Source: Tillus elongatus (taxonomy: Eukaryota; Arthropoda; Insecta; Coleoptera; Cleridae). Taken from it: a stretch of 64,000 bases of DNA. The stretch covers positions 81,666,335 through 81,730,334 of the forward strand of contig OZ023268.1 in assembly GCA_964006375.1 (NCBI GenBank), written 5' to 3'. A program made the position numbers and the translations under genes. Numbering within the stretch: the first letter of the stretch is position 1; every line of letters starts with the position of its first letter. Below, in pieces: positions 52,576 through 59,630 of the stretch. Below the pieces are notes generated by a model. It saw nothing but the letters and a program-made list of their open reading frames with translations. It was not told where the DNA came from and searched no databases.

Positions 52576-53382
52576 ATGTTGGTCATTAAGGGTGAAGGCC
52601 TTGTTAACACACTCATTAACAAACTGCCTGTTGAGTTACACATACCAGGCTATCAGTTTTGTGGTCCAGGCACTAAACTTAAAGAACGTCTTGCCAGAGG
52701 CGATCAAGGTATCAACCCACTAGATCAGGCTTGTCGAGAGCACGACATCGCCTACTCTCAATCCAAACAGTTGAGTGACAGGCATCGTGCCGACAAGGTG
52801 TTGGAGCATCGAGCCAAGGAACGAGTCAAGTCAAAGGACGCAAGTTTTGGTGAGAAGGCGGCCGCTTGGAGTGTAGCAAAAACAATGAAAGTTAAACGAA
52901 AACTTGGTATGGGTGTGAACAAACTCAGAAAAACTAGTAAGAGAAAAGTCGGTGGTAAGGTACCGTTTAAAAACATACTGGCTTTGATGCGCGGTGCTAT
53001 CAATGTGGGAGAGGAGGTGCCGTCTGTGAAAAATCTACTGCATGTAGCGAGAAAAGTCATAAAAAACGCAGGTGGTCGAAAGCAAGTTAAGGTACCGAGA
53101 GTTATTCCAATACCTAAAAGCGGTGGCTTCCTACCGCTGTTACCTCTTATATTTGGTGGGCTGTCAGCACTAGGAGCTCTGGGTGGCGGTGCTGCAGGTA
53201 TTGCTAAAGCTGTGAACGATGCCAAGTCTGCGAAACAGAAATTGGAAGAGGCAAAACGTCACAATCAAACAATGGAGGCCATTGCTGTGGGTAAACGAGG
53301 GCGTGGTGTTGGTGCTGGTTTGTACATGAAGAAACAACGCACCGGCTACGGTTTGTATTTACACAAGACAAAAAACGTGTAA
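52576..53382 (+). CDS. parvovirus-type phospholipase A2 capsid-associated protein
   Basis: 268 aa. Residues 26-33 (YQFCGPGT) form the calcium-binding loop and 56-60 (HDIAY) the catalytic His-Asp, preceded by LDQACREH; this is the parvovirus VP1-type PLA2 fold (Phospholip_A2_4). The middle is very basic (VKRKLGMG, KTSKRKVGGK). Residues 184-212 are a hydrophobic Gly/Ala/Leu segment (FLPLLPLIFGGLSALG) that could insert in membranes, followed by a helix. In parvoviruses this activity opens endosomes during entry, and a similar role is plausible here. It is the first gene of the plus-strand capsid cluster, and its end overlaps the likely start of the protease frame. Confidence 0.85.
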   Translation: MLVIKGEGLVNTLINKLPVELHIPGYQFCGPGTKLKERLARGDQGINPLDQACREHDIAYSQSKQLSDRHRADKVLEHRAKERVKSKDASFGEKAAAWSVAKTMKVKRKLGMGVNKLRKTSKRKVGGKVPFKNILALMRGAINVGEEVPSVKNLLHVARKVIKNAGGRKQVKVPRVIPIPKSGGFLPLLPLIFGGLSALGALGGGAAGIAKAVNDAKSAKQKLEEAKRHNQTMEAIAVGKRGRGVGAGLYMKKQRTGYGLYLHKTKNV

Positions 53383-53438
53383 TACCTTTACCAGCAAGAC
53401 CTCTAACAAATGTAGATCTTGTCAAGTTTGCTGGTAAA

Positions 53439-53735
53439 ATGAAAATCCCATATTTTAGAGGTGTATACATGCGAGACGAGCTACCTCGCAATGGACCACG
53501 TAAAAATGAATCGTTCATCATGAATTTGCAAACACACAAGGAGCCAGGCAGTCATTGGGTCGCTGTGAGGAAACGCGGTGACATCGTCGAGTGCTTTGAC
53601 TCGTATGGAAACTTGAAGCCTCCTGTAGAGCTGCAACGTTACCTTAAAGACTATTCCATACTGTATAATCATGATGTGTATCAAACATATAACACAATTA
53701 ATTGTGGTCATTTGTGTTTAAAATTTTTGCAATAA
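53439..53735 (+). CDS. adenain-type cysteine protease
   Basis: 98 aa from the first ATG. Catalytic residues by family pattern: H39 (GSHWVAV), D54 (ECFDSYG), Q82 and C89 (INCGHLC). It resembles the adenovirus/Polinton maturation protease that trims capsid proteins. Conserved-looking sequence extends upstream in the same frame (PLTNVDLVKFAGK, before MKIPYFRGVYMRDELP) with no ATG and no stop back into the PLA2 gene. The real N-terminus may therefore start at a non-AUG codon or arise by frameshifting from the PLA2 frame. Followed closely by the minor capsid gene. Confidence 0.88.
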   Translation: MKIPYFRGVYMRDELPRNGPRKNESFIMNLQTHKEPGSHWVAVRKRGDIVECFDSYGNLKPPVELQRYLKDYSILYNHDVYQTYNTINCGHLCLKFLQ

Positions 53736-53768
53736 AAAGACTCAAACAGTAACCTGTGTGTATCAGTC

Positions 53769-54548
53769 ATGTCGCTAACGTTCGAGTTGAAAGGCTCCAC
53801 GTCCTCCCTGTCATTGGATATATTTCCACCGATAGTGTTGGACCCCCGGTTCGATCATTCGGTGGCACTCTCGAATTTTCACACATACAACACCATACCA
53901 AATATAGAGACCGGTTGTAATAAGTTGCATTTCAATTTTACACTCGAAGCCGAGCCTAAGAAAGCTGGTGTTATACAAGAAATAATAATTCCCAATGGAG
54001 CATATGAAATTAGCGATATGGAACGCTGTATCCAAAATGAAATGGCCCGTATCTATCTCAAGTTGAATAATTTTCCAGAGGGTGCCGCTGTTGACGATGC
54101 AAGTAAACTGTTCAGTTTGAAAGCCAACAACAACACTTTGAAGTGTGAGATACAGTGCAAGTATGACATTGATTTGACAAGGGACGCCTCAATAGCTCCT
54201 CTCTTGGGTTTTTCCTCAACTAGATCTCTTATTAAGGATGTGGTGCACGCATCTGATTTGCCTGTGGAGATTGTTAAAGTGAAAACGATCCGTTTGGAGT
54301 GTAACATAGTAAGCGGGTCTTACCACGAAGGCAAACCCTCACACACACTATACGAGTTTGCTCCGATGGTTGATCCTGGCTACGCAATCGACATCAACCC
54401 ACACAGTAAACTGTTTCTACCCGTCAACACACGTATCATAGCCCATATAAATGTAAACATCATCGATCAGAATGCAGTGCCTGTGAACTTTCAAGGTGAA
54501 GAGATCATCGTTATATTACAGCTGAGCAAGACACCTGTGGTATGTTAG
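53769..54548 (+). CDS. minor capsid protein (penton, single jelly roll)
   Basis: 259 aa from ATG 53,769. The pattern FPPIVLDPRFDHSVALSNFH, then YNTIPNIETGCNKLHF and a SIAPLLGFSS segment near residue 140 are typical of Polinton penton proteins. The C-terminus is beta-rich (INVNIIDQNAVPVNFQGEEI). It would fill the five-fold vertices. The stop codon overlaps ATG of a small ORF (ATGTTAG), and the major capsid gene follows. Confidence 0.88.
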   Translation: MSLTFELKGSTSSLSLDIFPPIVLDPRFDHSVALSNFHTYNTIPNIETGCNKLHFNFTLEAEPKKAGVIQEIIIPNGAYEISDMERCIQNEMARIYLKLNNFPEGAAVDDASKLFSLKANNNTLKCEIQCKYDIDLTRDASIAPLLGFSSTRSLIKDVVHASDLPVEIVKVKTIRLECNIVSGSYHEGKPSHTLYEFAPMVDPGYAIDINPHSKLFLPVNTRIIAHINVNIIDQNAVPVNFQGEEIIVILQLSKTPVVC

Positions 54549-54754
54549 TTATAAATACAGGTGCCGACGAGCAACATCGGTCAGTATCGTTGTTGTCTGC
54601 ATCACAGACGGTTCTATCCGAAGAGAACGTACAGTTTCTACAATCATTGGGTTACGATGTCAAACAAACTACATATCTTCGCAGACCCCGTTCACGACGA
54701 ATCCATCAAGGGAGAAGAAGTACACACGTACGCCCCGCAAACCAGATCGTTTGA
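54542..54754 (+). CDS. small ORF between the capsid genes
   Basis: 70 aa. Its ATG overlaps the stop of the minor capsid gene (ATGTTAG), as in coupled genes. The segment SLLSASQTVLSEENVQFLQSL, ending LGYDVKQ, looks protein-like, but the last 30 residues overlap the major capsid frame and are Arg-rich by composition. It could be a short virion component or chance. Confidence 0.4.
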   Translation: MLVINTGADEQHRSVSLLSASQTVLSEENVQFLQSLGYDVKQTTYLRRPRSRRIHQGRRSTHVRPANQIV

Positions 54755-55862
54755 TTACAACGACACATGTGAGTTTGCCATCAATCAACAAGATGTGTTT
54801 TACGATTGGTCTTCGGCAGCTCTCCTGATTAGCGGTTCCACTGAGACAACGGGTACCATTGGCGATGTGTCGGTAACAGCGAATGCTGCAGCTCATTTGT
54901 TCTCCTCTGTGGCTGTTGAGATGTGTAATCAGATTATCGAACATGTTAGAAACCCAGGCATCGTTACAGCAGTCCGAACATTATTACAAGCCAACAGCGA
55001 TGAAGCACGAGCTCTCATTCCTGCCGGCTGGCATCCGAACGAAAGGAACACCATGGTGAAAAACAACAGATTTTGCTATTGCCTACCGCTCAGCTATCTG
55101 TGTAATATTTTCAAAGATTACAGAAAAGTGCTTTTCAGTCGTTTGTTGGTACGCTTAACACGTGGTCAGAACGATAGAAATTGCTATATTCTGAGCAGTG
55201 TAGCAGGCGCTGACAAAGCTATAAAGTTTAATATTGAACATATGGCTTTGCAAGTCAAACACATACACCCCAGCGATGTGATACAACAGCAGCTGCTGCA
55301 ATCGATCGCTCAAGATAAAAAGATTCTTATACCGTTTAGAAAATGGGAGATGTACGAATTACCGAATGTAAGTAATTCAATCAAAGACTTGTGGTCTGTA
55401 AAGACCTCATCAAACACCGAACGACCTCGATTTGTTATCGTAGTCTTTCAAACGGATCGCCACCACAACCCAGGAAAAGATATTAATCAGTTTGATCATG
55501 TGGACGTTCGAGATATAAGACTACACCTGAATTCAAAACAAATACCGACCGAGGGTATGAATCTGAACTTTGGGCAAGCAAATTATCTGGAAGCATATAA
55601 AAACATGATTGAATTTCAACGAGCATATCTCGGTAGAGAACCACAGCCTACGTTGGATTACAAAGCTTTCGCTAAATATCCCATGTTTGTGTTTGATTGT
55701 TCAAAGTATACGGATTCCATCAAACCGTCTACTGTCGATATCAAATTGGAAATGGAAAGTAACCAGAACTTTCCCAATAACACTAAATGTTTCTGCATAA
55801 TTATACATGATTGCATCATCGAATACTCACCACTCTCTAACGTTGTTCGTTCTATCATCTGA
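54657..55862 (+). CDS. major capsid protein (double jelly roll)
   Basis: 401 aa from ATG 54,657 (MSNKLHIFADP); the longer open frame upstream lacks an ATG and overlaps the small ORF. The N-terminal half (TRSFDYNDTCEFAINQQDVF, then YDWSSAALLISG) and the central HPNERNTMVKNNRFCYCLPL, ILIPFRKWEMYELPNV and DVRDIRLHLNSKQIPTEG fit the PY/MCP family of Polintons. It should build the hexagonal capsomers. Smaller than many Polinton MCPs but without visible breaks. Assignment rests on motif and position. Confidence 0.85.
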   Translation: MSNKLHIFADPVHDESIKGEEVHTYAPQTRSFDYNDTCEFAINQQDVFYDWSSAALLISGSTETTGTIGDVSVTANAAAHLFSSVAVEMCNQIIEHVRNPGIVTAVRTLLQANSDEARALIPAGWHPNERNTMVKNNRFCYCLPLSYLCNIFKDYRKVLFSRLLVRLTRGQNDRNCYILSSVAGADKAIKFNIEHMALQVKHIHPSDVIQQQLLQSIAQDKKILIPFRKWEMYELPNVSNSIKDLWSVKTSSNTERPRFVIVVFQTDRHHNPGKDINQFDHVDVRDIRLHLNSKQIPTEGMNLNFGQANYLEAYKNMIEFQRAYLGREPQPTLDYKAFAKYPMFVFDCSKYTDSIKPSTVDIKLEMESNQNFPNNTKCFCIIIHDCIIEYSPLSNVVRSII

Positions 55863-55906
55863 GTATGGCATACAACGCTGTTCCCCCACCTCTCAACCTA
55901 GAGGTG

Positions 55907-55914
55907 TATATAAG
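55907..55914 (+). promoter_or_regulatory. TATA box of the 55,952 gene
   Basis: TATATAAG, 45 bp before ATG 55,952, with a CAGT-type start near 55,942. Confidence 0.55.
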
Positions 55915-55951
55915 CTGATGTGGAAGTATAGTGAATTGGGGCAGTATCAAG

Positions 55952-56443
55952 ATGAGGTTCGTAGTTGTCGACACTCAGGGTTTCTGTCTCCCCGACTTCA
56001 CACCCAAAGAACTAGTAATTTATAATGGTTATCAAACTGTACAGTATGTGTTTAAGCCACCACAACCAATGCGTTTTCTATCTGCTGATGTAATCAAACA
56101 AGTCAAGTTTCTGCAGGCCCGTCACCACTGTATCGACTATAATTATGGTACTGTTTATTTAGAAGAATTACCAAATATCCTGATGAAACACATCGTCGAA
56201 CAACAGGTGGACAGAATCTATGTGAAAGGCGAGAATAAACAGAGATTTCTGACACAGATGCTGCTCACTTGTGGCTACCGTGTGGACGTGATCAATTTAG
56301 AAACAAACGCTGATTGTCCTACGTTAGTGCCAGACATTCCTAAGTGCATGCATCACTCACCAGGATACACTAGAAGCTGTATATGCAGCATCAATAATTG
56401 TATGCTATTATTTTCGTATGTTGTAAACTTGCTACCGAAATAA
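55952..56443 (+). CDS. conserved-looking Polinton protein, exonuclease-like?
   Basis: 163 aa from ATG 55,952; an extra seven codons upstream begin with GTG and are probably leader. It starts MRFVVVDTQGF, then FTPKELVIYNG, LQARHHCIDYNYGTVYLEEL, VDRIYVKGENKQRFL, CGYRVDVINLE and a C-terminal Cys/His-rich stretch (CMHHSPGYTRSCICS). The opening beta-strand with D-x-Q-G followed by spaced acidic residues suggests an RNase H-like or DEDD-type fold, but catalytic residues cannot be fixed by eye. A TATA box precedes it, so it is probably a separate transcript. Confidence 0.65.
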   Translation: MRFVVVDTQGFCLPDFTPKELVIYNGYQTVQYVFKPPQPMRFLSADVIKQVKFLQARHHCIDYNYGTVYLEELPNILMKHIVEQQVDRIYVKGENKQRFLTQMLLTCGYRVDVINLETNADCPTLVPDIPKCMHHSPGYTRSCICSINNCMLLFSYVVNLLPK

Positions 56444-56538
56444 AAAAGTTGTAAATTATATATATGTTTTTCTATTTACCCCTTAGCAAACCTTAAAACT
56501 AGTAAATAAAACACAAGTGTTTATTTTATATATTTGTA

Positions 56539-56976
56539 TTAGCAAACACGTTTGCGATACATGTGCAGATAAGTGCTATATTTGAAACAAAAATACATCA
56601 ACATGAATATGGTAAGACATGTGAGAAAGCCAGTGGCTATAAACACAAAAATATACTTTGAAGTGAACAGCTTGGCCTTAGTCAATACAAGAGTGGTCCA
56701 ATAAGGTGTCTCGCCCCGACTACCATTATCAAACAGAAACATAACTTTGTAACGTATCACATCAGATGACATGCTTTTGGCTGACATGTTGTATGTTACA
56801 AGTGGGGTTAGGTCATCGTTGTGTAGATATGTTGTTGTTGTAAGAGCTGACCATATCATGCAGTCGTCGGTGTCGAAACAAATTCGTACTTCTGTTACAT
56901 TGGGTGGTTTATGAATATACAACACATTCTGACACAGTGTTGATAGAACGATGAAACTTGATTTAAAAAGAACCAT
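56539..56976 (-). CDS. small type I membrane protein
   Basis: 145 aa. N-terminal hydrophobic segment (FKSSFIVLSTLCQNVLY) that could be a signal peptide, an ectodomain of about 85 residues with three possible N-glycosylation sites (N26, N63, N84) and two close cysteines (C33, C39). A strong transmembrane helix spans 108-132 (YIFVFIATGFLTCLTIFMLM), followed by a short basic tail (MYRKRVC). Its ATG lies inside the end of the previous minus-strand gene (14-bp overlap). It could sit in a virion or host membrane; it has no recognisable fusion-protein signature. Confidence 0.65.
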   Translation of the reverse strand: MVLFKSSFIVLSTLCQNVLYIHKPPNVTEVRICFDTDDCMIWSALTTTTYLHNDDLTPLVTYNMSAKSMSSDVIRYKVMFLFDNGSRGETPYWTTLVLTKAKLFTSKYIFVFIATGFLTCLTIFMLMYFCFKYSTYLHMYRKRVC

Positions 56977-57910
56977 GGCGAATGTTGTGGATGTCTGTCA
57001 ATACTTGTTCTTGAGCGTAGTGCAAACACTCCAACATGTAATATTTAAATGGTGGTGTTACAGTGTTGAGTAACGTTTTTATAGTTTGTATGATTTGCGG
57101 TACACTGGCATCCCATCTACTCAGATCGTTTAATATTTCCACTATGTTTTCCATAAAACACGTGTAAGTCCAGGTAAATTGAGATTCTTTCAGATAGTTC
57201 AGTCTTGCTTTAACCAACACCTCAAGTCTCAGCAGCTGTTCTACACACTCTTCGTTTAAGAATAGATGCATAGATGTGAAACCGTTATCGATACACAAGG
57301 CTTTTTCACTTAGCACCTTTGAATAGGTTATGCGGCAGTAATTAAGATGATGCACTATAAAGCTATTTGGCTCGTCTTCACCTTTAAGATATTTCCTATA
57401 CAGCTCACGTATGTTGTCTAGGAAATCGTAAAAATCCCATTCTTCCAATGCCAAATATTGGTTTTCTTCATTCAGAGCCAACGGATTGACAAATTTCACA
57501 ACATTTGTAAAGTCGTTTCTTGCACTGATGCCGGTAATCAATTTCAAGGATCGTCGAACACTAAAAGTGGTTTCCATCAATAGCCTGTCGTCAGCCTGAT
57601 ACTTGTTAAATAAGACTCGTCGTGTTCGGTGTTCTGTGAAATCGGGGCCATCGTTTTCATCAACGGCATATTCGTCATAGTTGTTATCACTCTCAGACAC
57701 CGACATATTCATGTTAATACAATCGCAAGACATGTTTACACAAACTCGTTTAAGTTTAGACTGAAGCTTGCTGACCATGTTAAGTAGGTTTTGTTGTTCC
57801 CCCACCACAAACGTCTGTTGAATGGTTCTGAGTGGTTTCCTGGTAAATTTTACAAATCTATTGCGATCACTAAAGACTTTAACATATTTCGTGCTACACT
57901 GCATGATCAT
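56963..57910 (-). CDS. Polinton protein of unknown function, possible paralogue of 48,077 product
   Basis: 315 aa from ATG 57,910 (MIMQCSTKY), or 313 from 57,904. The open frame extends slightly further but starts TTG. The middle is acidic (SESDNNYDEYAVDENDGPD); residues about 150-280 show LALEEWDFYDFLDNIRELYR, CRITYSKVLSEKALCID, then LFLNEECVEQLLRLEVLVKA, the same order of elements as in the 321-aa protein at 48,077. Its start overlaps the stop of the upstream broken gene and its end overlaps the membrane-protein gene, so this is a compact minus-strand cluster. Confidence 0.65.
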   Translation of the reverse strand: MIMQCSTKYVKVFSDRNRFVKFTRKPLRTIQQTFVVGEQQNLLNMVSKLQSKLKRVCVNMSCDCINMNMSVSESDNNYDEYAVDENDGPDFTEHRTRRVLFNKYQADDRLLMETTFSVRRSLKLITGISARNDFTNVVKFVNPLALNEENQYLALEEWDFYDFLDNIRELYRKYLKGEDEPNSFIVHHLNYCRITYSKVLSEKALCIDNGFTSMHLFLNEECVEQLLRLEVLVKARLNYLKESQFTWTYTCFMENIVEILNDLSRWDASVPQIIQTIKTLLNTVTPPFKYYMLECLHYAQEQVLTDIHNIRHGSF

Positions 57911-58717
57911 CCAGATATTTCTGCCAGACTTTAACAAACTTGTCTACAGCAACACAATCTTTGTTCTCATATCTATCCCAATCAGCATTGGTTGGAAGAC
58001 TGTCGAAATATTCGTTACAAATTGTATATAACATGTCTGTGGCGTCTGTACGGTGAAGTTTTCGTGTTAGAAAATTAATGGATTTAGTACGTTCAGCATC
58101 ATCATCATTTAAATTAGAACTGTGCTTTAATATATCGTTTAGATGGTCTGCAACCTTGTGGATGTCATCACAGCTTGAAAACTCAAATTCTTTATTAAAC
58201 CCTTCTCTCATCGTTTCGAGTGTTTCTTGTTTGAGTTCTTCCTCGCTGGGCGGTTCAATTTCAATGTTCGTTGTTTCGAGTGTGACCTCATCAGCATCAT
58301 AATAATATTTGTATTGATTTTTTGCTTCTTTAGGTAAATATTTAAAAAATGGTTCACTTAACAGGGCCCCCGGTTGGTGTTGAATGAGTGCCACAGCAAA
58401 ATATTGTGTTGAACAAAATCCACATGCGCGATGACGTCATGCGCATGCGCTGACCTTATATAATCATTATAGTCTTCACTATTTGCTGTGAAAAATCTTC
58501 ATCACCACTTAAATATAAGTCACACAACTCTACCATATGTCTATTTTCATATTCTTCGGCTTCGGACTTACGCCCGTCTCGATAAGCTTGTTTTTGTATC
58601 TGTAACACTAACAGTCTAACTTTTGTGGTGTCGTTCTCACTATTCATTCTTGTTTCATCTGTATACCACGGGCTGTTGTATAAACTAAATAGCCTCTGTG
58701 TGGACGGTTTGTTTATC
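57894..58717 (-). pseudogene. second copy of a duplicated gene, broken by an 85-bp patch
   Basis: In minus orientation the first part (58,717-58,509) encodes KVRLLVLQIQKQAYRDGRKS and MVELCDLYLSG, matching the first copy. After the patch (58,508-58,424) homology resumes (ALIQHQPGALLSEPFFKYLP) and continues into a long acidic helical region (residues DDIHKVADHLNDILKHSS, TDATDMLYTICNEYFDSLPT) that the first copy lacks. The patch shifts the frame into a stop. The start corresponding to the first copy's ATG is not preserved. The C-terminal part alone remains open for 166 codons, so a truncated product is possible. Confidence 0.65.
58424..58508. other. 85-bp chimeric insertion (TIR plus metalloproteinase pieces)
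   Basis: Relative to the paralogous sequence at about 58,840, an extra 85 bp sits between two ccac tetranucleotides (58,420-58,423 and 58,505-58,508). It has three joined parts: 58,423-58,456 is identical to left-TIR 45,015-45,048; 58,457-58,488 is identical to the metalloproteinase 3' end 59,634-59,665; 58,486-58,508 is identical to 60,993-61,015 inside that gene. The last two share a 3-bp overlap (ctg). Confidence 0.85.
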
Positions 58718-59023
58718 GTAATAACGTATGTATTGATGTTTTGCTTCTTCGGGTAAATACTTGAAAAACGGTTCACTTAACGGAGCTCCTGTACAGTATC
58801 GAATGAGTGCCAAAGCAAAAAATTGTGTAGAGCAGAACCCACTTAAATATATGTCACACAACTCGACTATATGTCCGGCTTCATAATTTTCTCCTTCAGA
58901 ATCACGTTCGTCGATAAAGGCTTCTTCTTGTATCTTTAACACCAACTGTTTTAATTCAAATTCACAGTCTTGTTCAAACAATCTATTTTTGTGTCCATAC
59001 CATAAGACACTGTTAAACGACAT
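58718..59023 (-). CDS. first copy of the duplicated gene, C-terminally truncated
   Basis: From ATG 59,023 (MSFNSVLWYGHKNRLF); the frame continues a few residues past the homology break to a stop at 58,685. It shares FELKQLVLKIQEEAFIDERD, VELCDIYLSGFCSTQFFALA and GAPLSEPFFKYLPEEAKHQY with the second copy, then breaks off at the duplication junction with a short unrelated tail. TATATAAATA lies 38-47 bp upstream. About 113 aa. No domain recognised; charged and helical, possibly a regulatory protein. The duplication is tandem and in the same orientation. Confidence 0.6.
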
Positions 59024-59060
59024 GGTACAACAACTAATAATATAACCGAACTTGCTCACT

Positions 59061-59070
59061 TATTTATATA
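59061..59070 (-). promoter_or_regulatory. TATA box of the minus-strand cluster
   Basis: TATATAAATA on the minus strand, 38 bp before ATG 59,023. Just upstream lie repeated AGACAAGCTCAAACACGAAT motifs. Confidence 0.6.
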
Positions 59071-59114
59071 TTAGGCTAAAATACATGGATGATGTCATCC
59101 TTTCGGTTTGTACT

Positions 59115-59401
59115 AGACAAGCTCAAACACGAATAATGGGGTGATTGAACAGATATAACACAAGATAACATTCGCCAAGGTCATCAACTGACAGGTTGTT
59201 TACCTTTAAGAGGGCCTCTCTCTTGCGTATATTAAACAGATACACAGACAAGTTCAAACACGAATAATGGGGTGATGTCATTCAACGGAAATTACACTAG
59301 ATAACAACCGTACAGACAAAGCTCAAACAGGTTTGTGGAACAGGTTTGTGGATGATGTCATACTTCTAACGGCTGTATTCTAGACAAGCTCAAACACGAA
59401 T
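59115..59401 (-). promoter_or_regulatory. four copies of the AGACAAGCTCAAACACGAAT motif
   Basis: Copies at about 59,115-59,134, 59,246-59,265, 59,314-59,330 (partial) and 59,382-59,401. They are the complement of the motif upstream of the 48,077 gene. Some are followed by aataatggggtgat. They read in the same sense relative to the downstream gene as at the other site, so they look like shared promoter elements of two transcription units. Confidence 0.6.
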
Positions 59402-59630
59402 ACCATTTACCCATCAAGGGGGCCCCCATACAGTAGTGTTATTTAACTCATATATTGAACTGCTGTCGAGTGTACTCTAGACAGTCTTAAACAGAACAGT
59501 GGTCTTGTTGACAAGGAATAAAAACACATATACATGCTGGTAAATATTTTATTTTCATACATTAATATGTTAAGCTAAGTGTCAGCTGTTTGATCTGTTA
59601 AACAAATATTTTGAACAAGTTACACACACA

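Noticed and set aside
55807..56025. 72-codon frame across the end of the capsid gene
   Set aside because: Overlaps the capsid 3' end and the start of the 55,952 gene in another frame, with no independent ATG context or conserved features.
58456..58776. 106-codon frame ending DEDFSQ..IMII
   Set aside because: Its end is an artefact of the 85-bp patch running through metalloproteinase sequence and its start is not an ATG matching the paralogue; treated as part of the broken second copy.
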